DNA of 64,000 bases from the NCBI GenBank assembly GCA_966674685.1, contig CBKWJC010000012.1, positions 1-64,000 on the forward strand, written 5' to 3'. Below are positions 8,816 through 17,306 of the stretch, piece by piece (position 1 is the stretch's first letter; every line of letters starts with the position of its first letter). The translations under genes were made by a program, and so were the position numbers. The notes under the pieces were generated by a model. That model was not told where the DNA came from. It saw nothing but the letters and a program-made list of their open reading frames with translations, and did not search any database. This stretch comes from Thainema sp966674685 (lineage in GTDB: Bacteria > Cyanobacteriota > Cyanobacteriia > Phormidesmidales > Phormidesmidaceae).

Positions 8816-9208
8816 ATGGCAATTCAAGTTGTCATGGGCGCGACTTTACAGTGTAGCTTTGGCGTGGCTCCCAGTAGCCTGATGGTCATTCCCAAAGGTA
8901 TGCCCGTGATGGATGGTGGGCCGTTGGCAGCAACAATTATGGATCATGCGCCGCTGGTGAACATTCTGCCGTTTGGTATGTGTACTACAGTGTCTAATCC
9001 AACGGTTGCTGCTGCCACAACCGCAGCATTGGGTGTTTTAACGCCGATGCCCTGCGTTCCGGTGACGCCTGCTCCTTGGATTCCAGGTTCTCCCACTGTT
9101 CTGATCAATAACTTCCCGGCACTGAACAACAACTGCAAATGCATGTGTACCTGGGGCGGCGTCATTTCCGTGCTTCATCCGGGGCAGTTCACCGTGCAGA
9201 TTCCCTAG
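8816..9208 (+). CDS. PAAR-like tip protein (DUF4280 type)
   Basis: The 130-residue protein starts with VVMGATLQCSFGVAPS and has the spaced Pro/Gly/Cys segments of PAAR-like DUF4280 proteins (MVIPKGMPVMDGG, DHAPLVNILPFGMC, CVPVTPAPWIPGSPTVLI, CKCMCTWGG). These cap the VgrG needle and sharpen the tip of injection machines. It begins 15 bp after the VgrG-like gene, with AAAGGAG just upstream of the start, so the two are one transcript. No toxin domain is fused to it. Confidence 0.82.
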   Translation: MAIQVVMGATLQCSFGVAPSSLMVIPKGMPVMDGGPLAATIMDHAPLVNILPFGMCTTVSNPTVAAATTAALGVLTPMPCVPVTPAPWIPGSPTVLINNFPALNNNCKCMCTWGGVISVLHPGQFTVQIP

Positions 9209-9428
9209 CGAAATGAGATTTAGGCTACTTTACTCAAGTATAAGTTTTCTTAAACCCTTATACTACCTACACTTCAGCCTTTCAGATTTGGAAAAAAAGA
9301 TTAAGTAACGCTTTGTAACGCAACTTACCTCATAGGATCTGAATGTACTGAGTATATATGCTCAGCCTAGCGACTGACGCCTTTTGTTGCGTGTGTCGTT
9401 GGGCGATTTTGTCGTGGCATCTTCTTGC

Positions 9429-9971
9429 ATGTTGCATATGCGCCAAATTAGTGCGGAACAGCTTATACAAGCCTATAGTGATGGGCAGCGCGATTTTTCC
9501 AATTTGGAAATTGTGAACTGCAATCTGTTTGATCGCGATTTGCGCCAGATTAATCTGACGCAGAGCTGTATCCGGCGAGCAGATGTGGCTTATGCCAATT
9601 TCAGTCAGGCGAACTTGAGTCAGGCAGATTTGTCTGGGGCTGAAATGAGCAACGCTAATTTGTATGGCGCAGTCCTGAGTGCGGCTAAGTTGGCGGAGGC
9701 CAACCTGTTTCGCTGTATTTTGCAGCGCAGTAACTTGCAAGATGCAGATTTGGTAGGTGCCAGTTTGCGGGGGGCAGATTTACGGGGAGCCGACTTACGC
9801 GGGGCCAATTTGAATGGAGCAGATTTGCAAGAAGCTAATCTAGAGGGCGCAGTTTTGCAGCAAGCCCAGATGCAAAACTGTAATTTGTTTCGGGCCAAGG
9901 GTGTTGATTTAGAACTGGCGATCTGCGATCGCACTACCGTCCTACCCGACGGTCATTTTTACGGCGAATAG
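9429..9971 (+). CDS. Pentapeptide repeat protein
   Basis: The 180-residue protein is built from about 25 tandem A(D/N)LxX units from residue 30 to 165 (for example LRGADLRGADLRGANLNGAD), which fold as a right-handed quadrilateral beta-helix. Such proteins are abundant in cyanobacteria and mostly of unknown function; none of the DNA-gyrase-protection features can be claimed. ATG codons at 9429 and 9438 both precede the family-typical MRQISAEQLIQAY; a longer in-frame start at 9384 is less likely. A strong terminator follows 12 bp after the stop. Confidence 0.85.
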   Translation: MLHMRQISAEQLIQAYSDGQRDFSNLEIVNCNLFDRDLRQINLTQSCIRRADVAYANFSQANLSQADLSGAEMSNANLYGAVLSAAKLAEANLFRCILQRSNLQDADLVGASLRGADLRGADLRGANLNGADLQEANLEGAVLQQAQMQNCNLFRAKGVDLELAICDRTTVLPDGHFYGE

Positions 9972-9983
9972 CATCACACCAGT

Positions 9984-10023
9984 CAAAGCGGGTCGCCGCT
10001 TGCGGCGACCCGCTTTGGTTTTT
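9984..10023 (+). terminator. Rho-independent terminator of the pentapeptide gene
   Basis: A perfect 16-bp GC-rich stem (left arm 9984-9999, right arm 10002-10017) is followed by GTTTTT. It lies between two convergent genes and is oriented for the plus-strand gene. Confidence 0.85.
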
Positions 10024-10028
10024 GCAGC

Positions 10029-10499
10029 TTATGCCCCGTGGGAAATTTCAGTCGATACTGGCGTCGGCAGTTCTTCCATCGGTTGATTGTGCAGCACCAG
10101 TGTCGTGGTGGCATTGAGGTCGAAGCCAATGCGCTTGTAGAACTCTTGCTGATGGGTCGTCATTAGGTAGACGCGCTCAACTTGGTTCACTTTGGGGTGA
10201 CTGAGCACCGTTTGGACGAGCTTGCGGCCCAAACCTGCGCCCTGATAGTCCGGATGAATCACCACGTCCCAAATTGTCGCCCGGTAAATGCCGTCAGATG
10301 TGGCTCGGGCAAAGCCGATCAGCCGCTGATGATCCCAAACGGTGACGACAGGATTACTGTTTTCAATTGCGATCGCAAGTCCTGAAATATCGCGATGCTT
10401 GGCCCAAAAGGCCGCTGTTTGAAATAATGCTTGGAGCTGATCTAAAGGAATATCCGATACCGACTGACTGTATTGAAACTGAATATGACGACAATCCAT
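10029..10499 (-). CDS. GNAT family N-acetyltransferase
   Basis: The 156-residue protein has the GNAT fold signatures: strand RLIGFARATSDG, strand TIWDVVIHPDYQG, the acetyl-CoA pyrophosphate loop QGAGLGRKLV, and the late motif EFYKRIGFD. It resembles the small cyanobacterial/plant-plastid type (NSI/GNAT-like) acetyltransferases, but the substrate is unknown. Convergent with the pentapeptide gene. A single-gene unit as far as can be seen. Confidence 0.85.
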   Translation of the reverse strand: MDCRHIQFQYSQSVSDIPLDQLQALFQTAAFWAKHRDISGLAIAIENSNPVVTVWDHQRLIGFARATSDGIYRATIWDVVIHPDYQGAGLGRKLVQTVLSHPKVNQVERVYLMTTHQQEFYKRIGFDLNATTTLVLHNQPMEELPTPVSTEISHGA

Positions 10500-10660
10500 G
10501 CTTGGCTGATTCCCTTGAACACAAATGCTTGTCTAATTAAACGCGATCTGTAAAACGTGATTAGTCAAACACCATCAAGCGGGTCAATTGCTGAAACTTC
10601 AAGCCGACTTACATCGTCCAAGCTTGCATCATGCAACGTTGATTCCCGATCTTGATAGCC

Positions 10661-10715
10661 TCACATCTTGCGCCAAAAACCAGAAGGATTCCAGATTTAT
10701 AAAGTGCAAGATAGG
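10661..10715. repeat. Short copy of the TCACATCTTGC palindromic repeat family
   Basis: The left end TCACATCTTGCGCCAAAAAC and the right end AGTGCAAGATAGGA match the ends of the full-length element at 44293-44392, with most of the middle missing (about 55 bp against 100 bp). It lies in the 345-bp spacer before the cytochrome gene, which otherwise shows nothing I can name. Confidence 0.55.
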
Positions 10716-10844
10716 AGTAGCCCAACGTTAATAACTGTAAATCTCATATCTCTAATCAGGATAATCTGAAAATTTGCAACTGTAAGGGTGCTTTGGGTAA
10801 AAAGCTCGTGGCATCATGACATTCTGAGGAGTAGCTTTTCTGTG

Positions 10845-11408
10845 ATGCAATCTGTGATCCGTCGCCTACAGTGTTTTCTGGCTCAGCTCGTGTTGATGTT
10901 TAGGTTCAAAAAGCAGCGATTTGGGCTGTCATCCATTGTGATTTTGACCACGATGCTGCTCTGGAGCGGGGGATTGGGCTGGGGATTAGCCCATGCTCAA
11001 CTGGATTCAATTGCTCGACCCAACATCCAGCAGTTTGCTCAGCCCGTTGATCTCATTCCCGCGCAGCATCAGCTCGGCGCAGAAATTTATGCTCAGCAAT
11101 GCGGAAGCTGCCATGTCGCACTGCCGCCCCAGGTTCTTCCTACTCAAGCATGGCGAGATGTTATCACCTCCTCCCAGCACTATGGGCTACAGATTCAACT
11201 GCCCGATAGCCTCCGACAGCAGGCCATGTGGGAATATCTGCAAACCTTTTCCCGACTGTATGAAGACAATGAATCCCTTACCTATCGAGTGGCGCGATCG
11301 CGATTTTTCAAAGCCCTCCATCCAGACGTTGAGTTTGAAACGCCTGTGCAGATTGGCTCCTGTGCGAGCTGCCATCAAATCGTTTCCAGTTCCAGATCGG
11401 CTCGCTAA
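10845..11408 (+). CDS. Dihaem c-type cytochrome, periplasmic/lumenal
   Basis: The protein has a hydrophobic export signal (LSSIVILTTMLLWSGGLGWGL, ending AHAQ, about residues 28-52) and two haem c sites, CGSCH and CASCH, about 110 residues apart. It matches the small cyanobacterial dihaem cytochrome family and should act in the lumen or periplasm. The start is uncertain: ATG 10845 has GAGGAG at 10826-10831, ATG 10896 (MFRFKKQ) would give the tidiest signal peptide, and 10788 is also open. A short downstream gene may be co-transcribed. Confidence 0.82.
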   Translation: MQSVIRRLQCFLAQLVLMFRFKKQRFGLSSIVILTTMLLWSGGLGWGLAHAQLDSIARPNIQQFAQPVDLIPAQHQLGAEIYAQQCGSCHVALPPQVLPTQAWRDVITSSQHYGLQIQLPDSLRQQAMWEYLQTFSRLYEDNESLTYRVARSRFFKALHPDVEFETPVQIGSCASCHQIVSSSRSAR

Positions 11409-11510
11409 CGGTGCAATGTAACAGTATTTGTCTCATTGTTAGCAGCCAAATCGCTGCTCGATATGATCAGCAGCGTGAGTTATTTCGATCCGCAGAGGAG
11501 ACAAAAGCCC

Positions 11511-11819
11511 GTGTATAGCGAAGAGAGCCAAACGTACCCAACCCAGCTAACCATCTATTACAAAGACGGGCACACTGAATCATTCATGGTTCATCAGCCA
11601 ATGGGAGAAGATGCGGTCACTGAGCAGCAGTTTCATCTCAACATTCGACACATCCTGGAATCGCCGTGGTGGATTTTTCAACTGCCGGAGCAAACCGTCT
11701 TCGTCAATGTCGAAAATGTCCTCAAAATCGAAGCTAGTCCTTCGCTGCCTGAGCTGCATGGTCGAGATGTGTTCAGTAGTGCAGAGCGGATTACGGCGCT
11801 GAATCGGGCGAGTCGGTAG
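11511..11819 (+). CDS. Hypothetical cyanobacterial protein
   Basis: A protein of about 102 residues from GTG 11511, which is preceded by AGAGGAG at 11494-11500. The frame is open upstream to 11436, and ATG 11463 is another possible start. The body (LTIYYKDGHTESFMVHQP, FHLNIRHILESPWWIFQLP, TVFVNVENVLKIE) reads like a small compact alpha/beta domain and is probably conserved, but I do not recognise a named family. It follows the cytochrome gene by about 100 bp. Confidence 0.6.
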   Translation: MYSEESQTYPTQLTIYYKDGHTESFMVHQPMGEDAVTEQQFHLNIRHILESPWWIFQLPEQTVFVNVENVLKIEASPSLPELHGRDVFSSAERITALNRASR

Positions 11820-11823
11820 GAGG

Positions 11824-11858
11824 GTGAGGAGTGAGGAGTGAGGAGTGAGGAGTGAGGC
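11824..11858. repeat. 7-bp tandem repeat (GTGAGGA)x5
   Basis: Five head-to-tail copies of GTGAGGA (last copy GTGAGGC) directly after the stop codon of the preceding gene. Similar GAGGAGTGAGG strings occur near 37400. Length is likely variable between strains. Confidence 0.8.
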
Positions 11859-11970
11859 GTATGGAGCAAGGGGGCAAGGGGGTAGGGGAGACTGATTGTA
11901 GTTGTAGGTTGGTTGAGCAACGCGAAACCCAACGTTTCCAATGTTTCGGTCTTACACACTGACGCTTAAT

Positions 11971-13326
11971 CTAAACTAGCCTTTTCCAACCTGTTTCTTC
12001 ATAGCCGAACCGAAACCGCGACGGATGCAGGATTTCGGCCAGAATTTCCAGCGAATCGACCAGGCGCGGCCCTGGGCGGTTGAAATACTGGTTGCCGTCT
12101 GTAATGTACACCTGTCCCGTTTGCACAGCGGTTAGGGATGACCAGGCTGCATGGCGGCGTAGGTTTTCTACGTCCTGCTGCGTTTGGGGTAAATCATAGC
12201 CACAGGGCATGATCACCAGCACATCGGGCTGAGCGTCGATTAGCTCCTCCCAGTTCAGCCAGGGTGAGTGTTGGCCAATGGTGCCGAACAGAGACATGCC
12301 TCCGGCTAAATCGACGAGTTCTGGAATCCAGTTACCTGCCGCCATGAGCGGGTCTGTCCATTCGATGCAGGCCACGCGGGGACGGTCGGATTGGGCAATG
12401 TCTTGTGTTTGGGTTTGAATGCTAGTGACTCGGTGTTGGAGAGTTGCGATCGCATCTCTTCCCCTATCCCCTACTCCCAAACAATCGGCCACCCGCTGAA
12501 TATCCTGCCACACCTCGGCCAGCGTACTGGGCTGGAGCGAAATAATCTGCGCGAAACTGTGGGTCAACTCGGTCACCGTCTGCTCCACATCGGCTAGGCT
12601 GACTGCACAGACCTCGCACTGCGCCTGGGTCAAAATGTGCGTTGGCTGGAGCGTTTCCAGTATTTCTGTTTCAACCTGATAGACGCTGAGGGCGGTTTGC
12701 AGCAGGTTCGTCACCCGGTCGTGGATTTCGCCGCTGGTGCCCTCTGGGTTGAATTTGGGACGGGTGCAAGCTGGTAGATTTTGCACCACTGCCGGATAGT
12801 CGCACTCATGCGATCGCGCCACCAAATAGTCCGTCAAACCCAAGCAATCGACGATTTCCGTCGCGCTGGGAATCAGCGACACGATGCGCGGTGTTAGCAC
12901 TTTAAACATCTCAATGTGAGGAATGCCCGCTTCCTCGAACACCTCACCGCGCGGCACAAATTCTAGCTTTTCGTAAAATCCCTGCACAGGCGTCTGAGCG
13001 TGAATCTTGACGGTGGAAATGGATTGCGATCGCATCCACTCCAGCGCCTTCAGTGTCACCTGTTTCCCAAGTCCCAAACCGCGAAAGAGCTTTAGAACCG
13101 CCACCCGTTCCAGCTTGGCTAAATGGGGAGTGAGCTGCCGAATCCGTGCCGTTGCCGCTGGTTGCCCGTCCACGTAGGCCATCACATGCTGCGCTGTTTC
13201 GTCCTGACCGTCAAATTCCAGAGCCGGATCGACACCCTGTTCCAGCTGAAAAACCTGGGTGCGAATGGTGTTAATCAATGTGCGATCGCGCTCATACGTT
13301 GTGACCTTGAGATCAATATCAGTCAT
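11971..13326 (-). CDS. GNAT acetyltransferase fused to cobalamin-binding (BtuF-like) domain
   Basis: A 451-residue two-domain protein. Residues 1-145 are an ElaA-like GNAT (LEQGVDPALEFDGQD, ATARIRQL, LERVAVLKLFRGLGLGKQV, GFYEKLEFVPRGEVFEEAGIPH). Residues about 148-451 are a TroA/BtuF-type helical-backbone substrate-binding domain (RIVSLIPSATEIVDCLGL, ECDYPAVV, AQCEVCAVS, EWTDPLMAAGNWIPELVDLAG, YITDGNQYFNRPGPRLVDSLEIL). There is no signal peptide, so the BtuF-like part is predicted to be cytoplasmic, unlike classic BtuF. A cobyrinate diamide synthase gene lies 1.5 kb away. The two halves are in one frame with no stop between them. Confidence 0.85.
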   Translation of the reverse strand: MTDIDLKVTTYERDRTLINTIRTQVFQLEQGVDPALEFDGQDETAQHVMAYVDGQPAATARIRQLTPHLAKLERVAVLKLFRGLGLGKQVTLKALEWMRSQSISTVKIHAQTPVQGFYEKLEFVPRGEVFEEAGIPHIEMFKVLTPRIVSLIPSATEIVDCLGLTDYLVARSHECDYPAVVQNLPACTRPKFNPEGTSGEIHDRVTNLLQTALSVYQVETEILETLQPTHILTQAQCEVCAVSLADVEQTVTELTHSFAQIISLQPSTLAEVWQDIQRVADCLGVGDRGRDAIATLQHRVTSIQTQTQDIAQSDRPRVACIEWTDPLMAAGNWIPELVDLAGGMSLFGTIGQHSPWLNWEELIDAQPDVLVIMPCGYDLPQTQQDVENLRRHAAWSSLTAVQTGQVYITDGNQYFNRPGPRLVDSLEILAEILHPSRFRFGYEETGWKRLV

Positions 13327-13411
13327 GGGGCAGACCGGGCAAATGTGTACTCAGCAGATAAATTGTAAAGGGAGAAACCTGTTCACACTGAAATCCACGA
13401 GGCAATTTCCG

Positions 13412-14107
13412 ATGGCACCTGTGCAAATTTATAGCGCTCACGTCTGTCCTTACGCTCAGCGCAGCCGCATGACGCTGATGATTAAAGGGATTGATTTTGA
13501 CCTGACTGAGATTGATTTGCAGAACAAACCCGCCAATTTTCTGGACATTTCGCCCTATGGCAAGGTTCCAGTCCTAAAACACGGCGAAAACCGGATTTGG
13601 GAATCCGCCATCATCAACGAATATCTAGACGAAGTCTTTCCAGAGCCGCACCTGATGCCCACCGATCCCGGTCAGCGGGCACTGGCGCGCATTTGGATTG
13701 AGTTCGCTAACTCCAAATTTACAACTGCGTTTTACAAGCTGCTGCTCTCCCAAGATCCAGTCAAACAGCAGGACTGGAGCGATGAACTGCAAAACCATCT
13801 GCGGTTTATGGAAAACGAAGGACTCCGCAAATTCTCTAACGGTGGCCCCTACTGGCTGGGTTCTGAGCTGAGTTTAGTAGACATTTCCTTTGCCCCCTGG
13901 TTTGAACGCTGGCCTGCGATCGCACATTATCGCCATGTCTCAATTCCCGATGAATGCACGATGCTCAAAGAATGGTGGGAAACCATGCAGGCTCATCCGG
14001 TCATGCAGGAAACCATGCAGCCTGGGGAATTTCACATCCAAGCCTACGCCAAATACGCTGACGCCACAGCATCAGGCACAACCGCGAAAGAGATGCAGAA
14101 GTATTGA
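13412..14107 (+). CDS. Glutathione S-transferase family protein
   Basis: The 231-residue protein has an N-terminal thioredoxin-like GST domain (VQIYSAHVCPYAQRSRM with the CPYA active-site motif, YGKVPVLKHG cis-Pro loop, WESAIINEYLD) and a C-terminal all-helical domain. The CPYA motif is that of Cys-type (omega/lambda-like) GSTs, which reduce mixed disulfides or quinones. The frame is open upstream to 13259, but ATG 13412 fits the family start and has GAGG at 13399-13402. Divergent from the GNAT/BtuF fusion gene. Confidence 0.86.
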   Translation: MAPVQIYSAHVCPYAQRSRMTLMIKGIDFDLTEIDLQNKPANFLDISPYGKVPVLKHGENRIWESAIINEYLDEVFPEPHLMPTDPGQRALARIWIEFANSKFTTAFYKLLLSQDPVKQQDWSDELQNHLRFMENEGLRKFSNGGPYWLGSELSLVDISFAPWFERWPAIAHYRHVSIPDECTMLKEWWETMQAHPVMQETMQPGEFHIQAYAKYADATASGTTAKEMQKY

Positions 14108-14122
14108 TGACCTAAGTTCAAG

Positions 14123-14185
14123 AAACCGGGGTTCTGACGAGACAATTAGCACTGTCCTCTCCTTTGCTGGCGAACCCCGGTTTTT
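14123..14185 (+). terminator. Probable terminator after the GST gene
   Basis: A 12-bp perfect stem (AAACCGGGGTTC at 14123-14134, GAACCCCGGTTT at 14172-14183) is followed by TT. The loop is long, 37 nt, but the arms and T-tract fit a terminator for the upstream gene. Confidence 0.55.
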
Positions 14186-14245
14186 GACTGCGGGTGATAC
14201 ACTACCGCTAAATCAATTTGGGCAGCGTTAGCATGATGTATTGGT

Positions 14246-14785
14246 ATGGTCAAGAATAGTCCAACCCTCACAGATTTAAAGAAATATTTAAAAAATTGCT
14301 CCCAATCAGAACTGATTGACGAGATCGCTGAGCTTTTCAAACAGATCCCAGCCGTTAAAGACTTTTACCAAATCAAGCTGAACCCCCAAGCAGAGATTGA
14401 GGTTGTTGAAAAGTATAAGAAAATTGTCGAGAACGAATTCTTTCCAGCCCGAGGCTTTGGTAAAGCACGGTTATCTGTCGCCAGGAAAGCTGTGAATGAC
14501 TATAAGAAAATTGCTGTTAGCCCTGAGAGCGTAGCAGACATCATGCTGTTCTACGTTGAACAAGGGGTGCAGTTTACGCGCGAATATGGCGATATTAATG
14601 AATCCTTCTACAGCAGCATGGAGAGTATGTACGAAACAGCCTTGCAGTGGATTGTCAAACATGGCCTTGAAGGTGTGGCCGAGCCACGGTGTCGGCGCAT
14701 TGTTGAGCTAACTTCGGGCATGGGCTGGGGATTCTACGATGCGCTGTACGATATTTATGAGAAATTTTTAAGCAGTTACCAGTAG
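14246..14785 (+). CDS. DUF6155-like protein of unknown function
   Basis: The 179-residue, largely helical soluble protein begins LTDLKKYLKNCSQSELIDEIAELFKQIPAVKDFYQ and continues with paired-helix segments (KARLSVARKAVNDYKKI, VADIMLFYVEQGVQFTREYGDI). This looks like the DUF6155 family, which has no assigned function. No signal peptide or membrane segment. It stands between convergent genes on a stretch without obvious promoter motifs. Function cannot be proposed. Confidence 0.65.
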   Translation: MVKNSPTLTDLKKYLKNCSQSELIDEIAELFKQIPAVKDFYQIKLNPQAEIEVVEKYKKIVENEFFPARGFGKARLSVARKAVNDYKKIAVSPESVADIMLFYVEQGVQFTREYGDINESFYSSMESMYETALQWIVKHGLEGVAEPRCRRIVELTSGMGWGFYDALYDIYEKFLSSYQ

Positions 14786-14802
14786 CCTGAGTCAAAGCAG
14801 CC

Positions 14803-16302
14803 TTATGGCTGTCTGCCTGAGACTCTGAACACGCTTGCAGCCTGTACAAACCGTTGTGCGATACCTAACTGCTCGCCCCAGTGCATGTGTAGGTACGACG
14901 CATATACGTTGCCCACGCTCCAGCCTTCTGTGCCAACCACATCCGTTGCTTCATAGCGCTGAAACTGCCACATGGGTAACTCTGGCAACTCGATCAAATG
15001 CGATCGATGAAACTCGTGTCCCCAAACCATTTCTCCCGCATCTAGTAAGTAACTCGACTGCTGCGCGGTTGCCCGCCGATAGCCCAAACTGAGCCGCTTG
15101 CCCATCATGGCTATGGTTGGCAATACGCCCACCATCGGCCACGTCTGCCCCTGAAAATCCTGAAGCTGCTGACAGAGATACATCAATCCGCCGCACTCTG
15201 CATAGGTCGGCAGTCCCCTCTGAATGGAGTGCTGCACGCCGCGAATCGCCGTCTGATTTTCACTCAGCTCCGCCGCAAACATCTCCGGGAAACCGCCGCC
15301 AAAGTACAATCCCTGAGCTGCTTCCGGTACAGATTCCGTTAGCGGACTCCAAAACAGTAGCTCTGCGCCAAGCTGTTCTAGGATTTCTAGATTATCAGCA
15401 TAGTAGAAACTGAAAGCGCGATCGCACGCCACTGCAATCCGCACTAAATCTTCCTCCCCCTTTTTAAGGGGGGCTAGGGGGGATCGAGCAGTAACTTGAA
15501 CTTGAGAGGTCGCAGGTGAAAGATTATTATCACTAGCGCCACGGGTCTGATCCCCCCGGCTAGCGCCACCCCCCTTCAAAAGGGGGGCTAGGGGGGATCT
15601 TTCAACTTTTAACAGAGGCAGTAACTGCTGCCAGTTAAAACAGGTTTCGCCAATGTGAGTCAGCTTATCCAAGATCCCCTGTAGTGCAGGCAGTTCCGCT
15701 GTTGGCACCAGTCCTAAATGTCGATCCGGAATTTGAATTTGATCATCACGACGCAGCACACCCAGAATCGGCAAGTCCACCTCAGCTAATGCCGACTTGA
15801 GCAAATCCAAATGCCGATCGCTGCCCACGCGATTCAGCACAACGCCAGCAAACTGGAGCTGAGGATCAAACGTGCGGTAGCCATGTGCGATCGCAGCTAC
15901 GGATCGAGACAATCGGCTGCAATCAAGCACCAGCAAAATCGGTAAATTGAGCAGTCGCGCAATGTGAGCCGTACTGGCAAAATCACTCTCACCCGTGGCT
16001 CCGTCAAATAGACCCATTACCCCTTCGACCAAGGCATAATCGGCCTGCCGTGCGTGGCGCTCGAAGCACTGCTGCACGTAGGTTTCCGACGTTAGAACTG
16101 GATCTAAATTACGGCAGGAGATTTGAGTGATCGCCTGATGAAACATGGGGTCAATGTAATCTGGCCCCACTTTGAATGATTGAATGGATTTGCGATCGCA
16201 CTTCTGATTCTGCAACGAACGCTGACGTAGCGCAGCTAAGATAGCCAAGGTGACGGTGGTTTTGCCTGCACCGCTCCGTTCGCCTGCAATAATTAACGAC
16301 AT
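14803..16302 (-). CDS. cobB: Cobyrinate a,c-diamide synthase with repeat-derived insertion
   Basis: The 499-residue protein has an N-terminal dethiobiotin-synthetase-like ATP-binding domain (MSLIIAGERSGAGKTTVT, FKVGPDYIDPMFH, RNLDP) and a C-terminal class I glutamine amidotransferase domain with the nucleophile Cys in YAECGGLMYL. It amidates the a and c side chains of cobyrinate in cobalamin synthesis. Between the domains, residues about 234-285 (RSPLAPLLKGG...RSPLAPLKKGE) are encoded by two copies of a palindromic repeat and are not expected in the family, whose members are about 450 residues. The frame is kept, so the enzyme may still work. The gene ends near a convergent neighbour. Confidence 0.9.
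   Translation of the reverse strand: MSLIIAGERSGAGKTTVTLAILAALRQRSLQNQKCDRKSIQSFKVGPDYIDPMFHQAITQISCRNLDPVLTSETYVQQCFERHARQADYALVEGVMGLFDGATGESDFASTAHIARLLNLPILLVLDCSRLSRSVAAIAHGYRTFDPQLQFAGVVLNRVGSDRHLDLLKSALAEVDLPILGVLRRDDQIQIPDRHLGLVPTAELPALQGILDKLTHIGETCFNWQQLLPLLKVERSPLAPLLKGGGASRGDQTRGASDNNLSPATSQVQVTARSPLAPLKKGEEDLVRIAVACDRAFSFYYADNLEILEQLGAELLFWSPLTESVPEAAQGLYFGGGFPEMFAAELSENQTAIRGVQHSIQRGLPTYAECGGLMYLCQQLQDFQGQTWPMVGVLPTIAMMGKRLSLGYRRATAQQSSYLLDAGEMVWGHEFHRSHLIELPELPMWQFQRYEATDVVGTEGWSVGNVYASYLHMHWGEQLGIAQRFVQAASVFRVSGRQP
15453..15599. repeat. Two GATCCCCC-type palindromic repeats inside cobB
   Basis: A complete palindrome at 15549-15599 starts GATCCCCCC and ends GGGGGGCTAGGGGGGATC, and a half copy at 15453-15484 ends with the same 18 bases. 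Together with the ~65 bp between them they add about 50 codons to cobB. The same core occurs at 38718-38805 between genes. Confidence 0.8.
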
Positions 16303-16312
16303 CGCCCCACCA

Positions 16313-16768
16313 CTACACGGCTAGCCGCATATACTGCTCTTCCGCAACTCGCTTCAGCCGTCGCAGTTGCGCCTGCATGTCCTGCTTTGTCCACTTGGCG
16401 GCAAACAGATTAAATCCATACTGGATAACCGGATTCGGAATCTTAAACTCAAACCGATTAATCAGTAGCGTTCCGTTGCCCTGCGGCTGACATTCCCAGC
16501 GATCGCAACCGTTAAAAAAACCTTTAAATTTCCACACGATCAGCCCCGGTTCTCGCTCAACTACGACACTTTCCAGGCTGGGCTGCACAATCGGAACTTG
16601 GATAATAAATCGGCTACGGCTACCCAAATCTGTTGACCAGTTGCCAATCGGATCGCAGCGGAGAGCGGGATTCAGCCAGCGGTGCATCAGCTCGCGATCG
16701 GTAATGCACTGCTCCACAGTAGTTGCACTCGCACGGATTTGGATGGATTGTTCGAACACTTGAGACAT
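16313..16768 (-). CDS. SRPBCC (START-like) family protein
   Basis: The 151-residue protein has the Bet v1/START-like helix-grip pattern: FEQSIQIRASATTVEQCITDRELMHRWLNP at the start, alternating strands (SRFIIQVP, LIVWKFKGFF, TLLINRFEFKIP), and a long C-terminal helix (MQAQLRRLKRVAEEQY). It likely binds a hydrophobic ligand. The gene ends 11 bp upstream of the cobB start and is the likely first gene of a two-gene unit with it. Ligand unknown. Confidence 0.8.
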   Translation of the reverse strand: MSQVFEQSIQIRASATTVEQCITDRELMHRWLNPALRCDPIGNWSTDLGSRSRFIIQVPIVQPSLESVVVEREPGLIVWKFKGFFNGCDRWECQPQGNGTLLINRFEFKIPNPVIQYGFNLFAAKWTKQDMQAQLRRLKRVAEEQYMRLAV

Positions 16769-17306
16769 ACGTAATTTTGGGGACGAATTTGCCCTGAACT
16801 TGGGAAATCAGCTTTGACGGTGTACCATACACCTGTTTCGAACTTAGCACTTAGGCATGAATGTGGTTGGATTGCAATCTAATATCACCATCGTGACTAA
16901 AGGCTAACCTTTCGTAAATAGCCGACATAAAGGTGGTTCAGCCTTAGCCGTCTTATGGCTCAAGTTCTTGAAACACCGGGGTGAGATGGCAACGCTATTT
17001 TTTACTTTTAGTGTCGAAAATTCGATATAGGCCACTCAGTTGGTGGCTTGTTAAAGCCAGGTTGATGTTGCAATCAGATGTTGCAATCAACGGAGTGGAG
17101 CTGTGGTTTCATCGCCATAAATCCATAAAGTCCGGTGTTTTACCGAAAAATCTGTGGATTAATCCTAAAAATCTGCAAATAAGCTGTCCTAATTACCTAG
17201 ATCTTCATAAGGGAAGATGAAAATTAGCGGATGCGCCATTAAGCTGAACCGTATTATTTAGGCTCAATTTTGTGTCGTCATAAAAAAATCAGGAGTCGCA
17301 ATAACT
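16769..17306. other. 538-bp spacer without a recognised gene
   Basis: This divergent spacer lies between the SRPBCC gene and the mechanosensitive-channel-like gene. An open frame at 16981-17220 has no recognisable family or ribosome site and I do not call it. The 3' end carries AGGAG at 17291-17295, the ribosome site of the next gene. Confidence 0.4.

Noticed and set aside
16981..17220. A 79-codon open frame between SRPBCC and membrane protein genes
   Set aside because: Unusual composition, no ribosome site, no similarity recognised.
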